Positions 63,173 to 64,000 of a stretch of DNA of 64,000 nt are shown here, piece after piece (positions within the stretch are counted from its first letter, which is position 1; the number at the start of each line of letters is the position of its first letter). Under the pieces are notes generated by a model, which searched no databases, was not told the origin of the DNA, and saw nothing but the letters and a program-made list of their open reading frames with translations. Source of the DNA: Rikenella microfusus DSM 15922 (lineage in GTDB: Bacteria; Bacteroidota; Bacteroidia; Bacteroidales; Rikenellaceae); contig NZ_KE386488.1 of assembly GCF_000427365.1 (NCBI RefSeq), forward strand, positions 2,453,882-2,517,881. Direction: 5' to 3'. A program made the position numbers and the translations under genes.

Positions 63173-63658
63173 TTATGCCGTCCCGTCCCGGCGGTACGTA
63201 AAGGATACGGGCCGCTGCGGCATAATGATCCAGAAAATGGCATAAAGGAGAAACCCGCCGCCGAAAAACAGCAGGATCAGGAAGAGCAGCCGGAAAACCG
63301 TACTGTCTATCCCGAAATATTCGGCCAGCCCGCCGCATACTCCTCCGATTACCCGGTCCGTACGGCTGCGATACAGACGTTTGGGCCGGCACTCCGAGAC
63401 CGGCGGTTCGTTTTCCGGCGTGCCGGACAGGTTGGGCGTCCCGATACGGGCTATCGCATTACGTACTGCCGGTGAGTCGATGATGGCGGCGCCGGTTTCC
63501 GCAAACAGGTCGGCCATGCGGCGTTCGATATCCGCTGTTTCAGCGCTACCGGCCTGCCGGCGCTCGATTTGTCGCAGGTAGTCGTCCAGCAGTCCGTAGG
63601 CGTCTTCGTCGATGACGAACGGGCGGCCTCCCAGATTGATCGAAAGGGTCTTTTTCAT
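63173..63658 (-). CDS. PspC-domain membrane protein
   Basis: 161 residues. The N-terminal half is soluble, starting MKKTLSINLGGRPFVIDEDA, and the C-terminal PspC domain is RTDRVIGGVCGGLAEYFGID followed by a membrane helix FRLLFLILLFFGGGFLLYAIFWIIM. PspC-type proteins sense envelope stress. No PspA or PspB is seen nearby; in Bacteroidetes such genes usually pair with a PadR regulator, which is not found here. A promoter lies at 63676-63705. Confidence 0.88.
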   Translation of the reverse strand: MKKTLSINLGGRPFVIDEDAYGLLDDYLRQIERRQAGSAETADIERRMADLFAETGAAIIDSPAVRNAIARIGTPNLSGTPENEPPVSECRPKRLYRSRTDRVIGGVCGGLAEYFGIDSTVFRLLFLILLFFGGGFLLYAIFWIIMPQRPVSFTYRRDGTA

Positions 63659-63675
63659 GGATCAGTTTGCCTGCG

Positions 63676-63705
63676 TAAAGGTAATCATTTGCAGGTGATT
63701 TCAAA
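63676..63705 (-). promoter_or_regulatory. promoter of the PspC gene
   Basis: On the minus strand TTTG (63702-63705), 18 bases, then TACCTTTA (63676-63683), one base off the consensus -7. Confidence 0.65.
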
Positions 63706-63709
63706 AACG

Positions 63710-63746
63710 GGGGCCGGGTTTCCGTCATTTACGGAAACCCGGCCCC
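63710..63746 (-). terminator. terminator of fabD
   Basis: GGGGCCGGGTTTCCGT (63710-63725) and ACGGAAACCCGGCCCC (63731-63746) form a perfect 16-bp stem with a 5-base loop, followed by T residues on the minus strand (A run 63703-63707). Confidence 0.92.
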
Positions 63747-63765
63747 GGCCTAAGTGCGGTGAGTG

Positions 63766-64000
63766 TTAAAGCGTGCTTTTGGATTCGCAGGCTGCCTCCC
63801 TGTTCACTTTTTTGATCAGTCCGGCGAGGACGTTGCCCGGGCCGAGTTCTGTGAACGATGCGGCTCCGTCGGCGATCATGTTCTGTACGGTCTGCGTCCA
63901 ACGCACCGGTGCGGTCAATTGGGCGATCAGGTTGGCTTTGATCTTTTCCGGATCGGTGTACGGCTTGGCGTCCACGTTCTGATACACGGGGCATACCGGC
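63766..64000 (-). CDS. fabD: malonyl-CoA:ACP transacylase, C-terminal fragment
   Basis: The frame is open to the window end. About 78 C-terminal residues are present: YQNVDAKPYTDPEKIKANLI, QLTAPVRWTQTVQNMIADGA and SFTELGPGNVLAGLIKKV, which are the conserved FabD C-terminal motifs. The catalytic serine and histidine lie outside the window. FabD loads malonyl onto acyl carrier protein in fatty-acid synthesis. Confidence 0.93.
   Translation of the reverse strand, partial: PVCPVYQNVDAKPYTDPEKIKANLIAQLTAPVRWTQTVQNMIADGAASFTELGPGNVLAGLIKKVNREAACESKSTL

Noticed and set aside
1-64000. CRISPR array or rRNA genes
   Set aside because: No regularly spaced repeats with unique spacers beyond three short iteron-like copies, and no rRNA sequence was seen.

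Overview
This 64 kb window is a GC-rich Bacteroidales chromosome interrupted by one AT-rich integrative element of about 23 kb. Gene content points to a gut Bacteroidales, probably Rikenellaceae/Alistipes-like; this is inferred from gene families, GC-rich codon use and TTTG-N19-TAnnTTTG promoters, not from a marker search. The markers are fimbrillin-type lipoproteins, 6-bladed beta-propeller lipoprotein, GH95 fucosidase, serine-type sulfatase, a bile-acid 7-alpha-hydroxysteroid dehydrogenase-like enzyme and a Bacteroides-type mobilization module.

Layout. 1-5.0 kb: tripartite RND efflux operon (adaptor, pump, outer-membrane channel). 5.3-13.2 kb: DedA protein, htpG, adenosine/ribokinase-family kinase, M15 peptidase, tRNA-Pro(GGG), hdhA-like SDR, and a fimbrillin-like lipoprotein fused to an IdeS/Mac cysteine protease. 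13.3-36.75 kb: the mobile element. 36.8-64 kb: core and catabolic genes: mnmE, iron alcohol dehydrogenase, cupin, greA, beta-propeller lipoprotein, yigZ, pyrBI, uvrA, M16 peptidase, O-methyltransferase, zinc-type ABC importer with msrC, tsf, rpsB, rplM-rpsI, truA, GH95, pepD, sulfatase, DUF5009 membrane protein, PspC protein and the end of fabD.

The mobile element has two halves. The right half (29.2-36.5 kb, all minus strand) carries the mobility genes: tyrosine integrase, several HTH/excisionase-type proteins, a RepA-like ATPase, MobC, relaxase and a membrane accessory protein. The relaxase and the accessory gene each carry a +1 frameshift in an A-run, so mobilization may be broken. The left half is cargo. 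After an orphan HipB-like regulator and a DUF234 ATPase with shared operator-like motifs comes a tightly packed nine-gene operon (15.8-28.0 kb): SspB-like (DUF4007), SspC-like ATPase, SspD-like PAPS-reductase-family protein, GIY-YIG nuclease-like protein, DndB-like DGQHR protein, PLD-nuclease/helicase fusion, a 77-aa protein, a Rad50/DndD-like ATPase with a CxxC hook, and an unknown 189-aa protein. A RhuM-family gene follows.

The most interesting reading is a phosphorothioate-based anti-phage system: SspBCD would place sulfur in the DNA backbone, using a desulfurase encoded elsewhere, and the six downstream genes would read the mark, restrict unmarked DNA and regulate the process. It resembles the published SspABCD-SspFGH type but contains Dnd-like and unassigned parts that deserve work.
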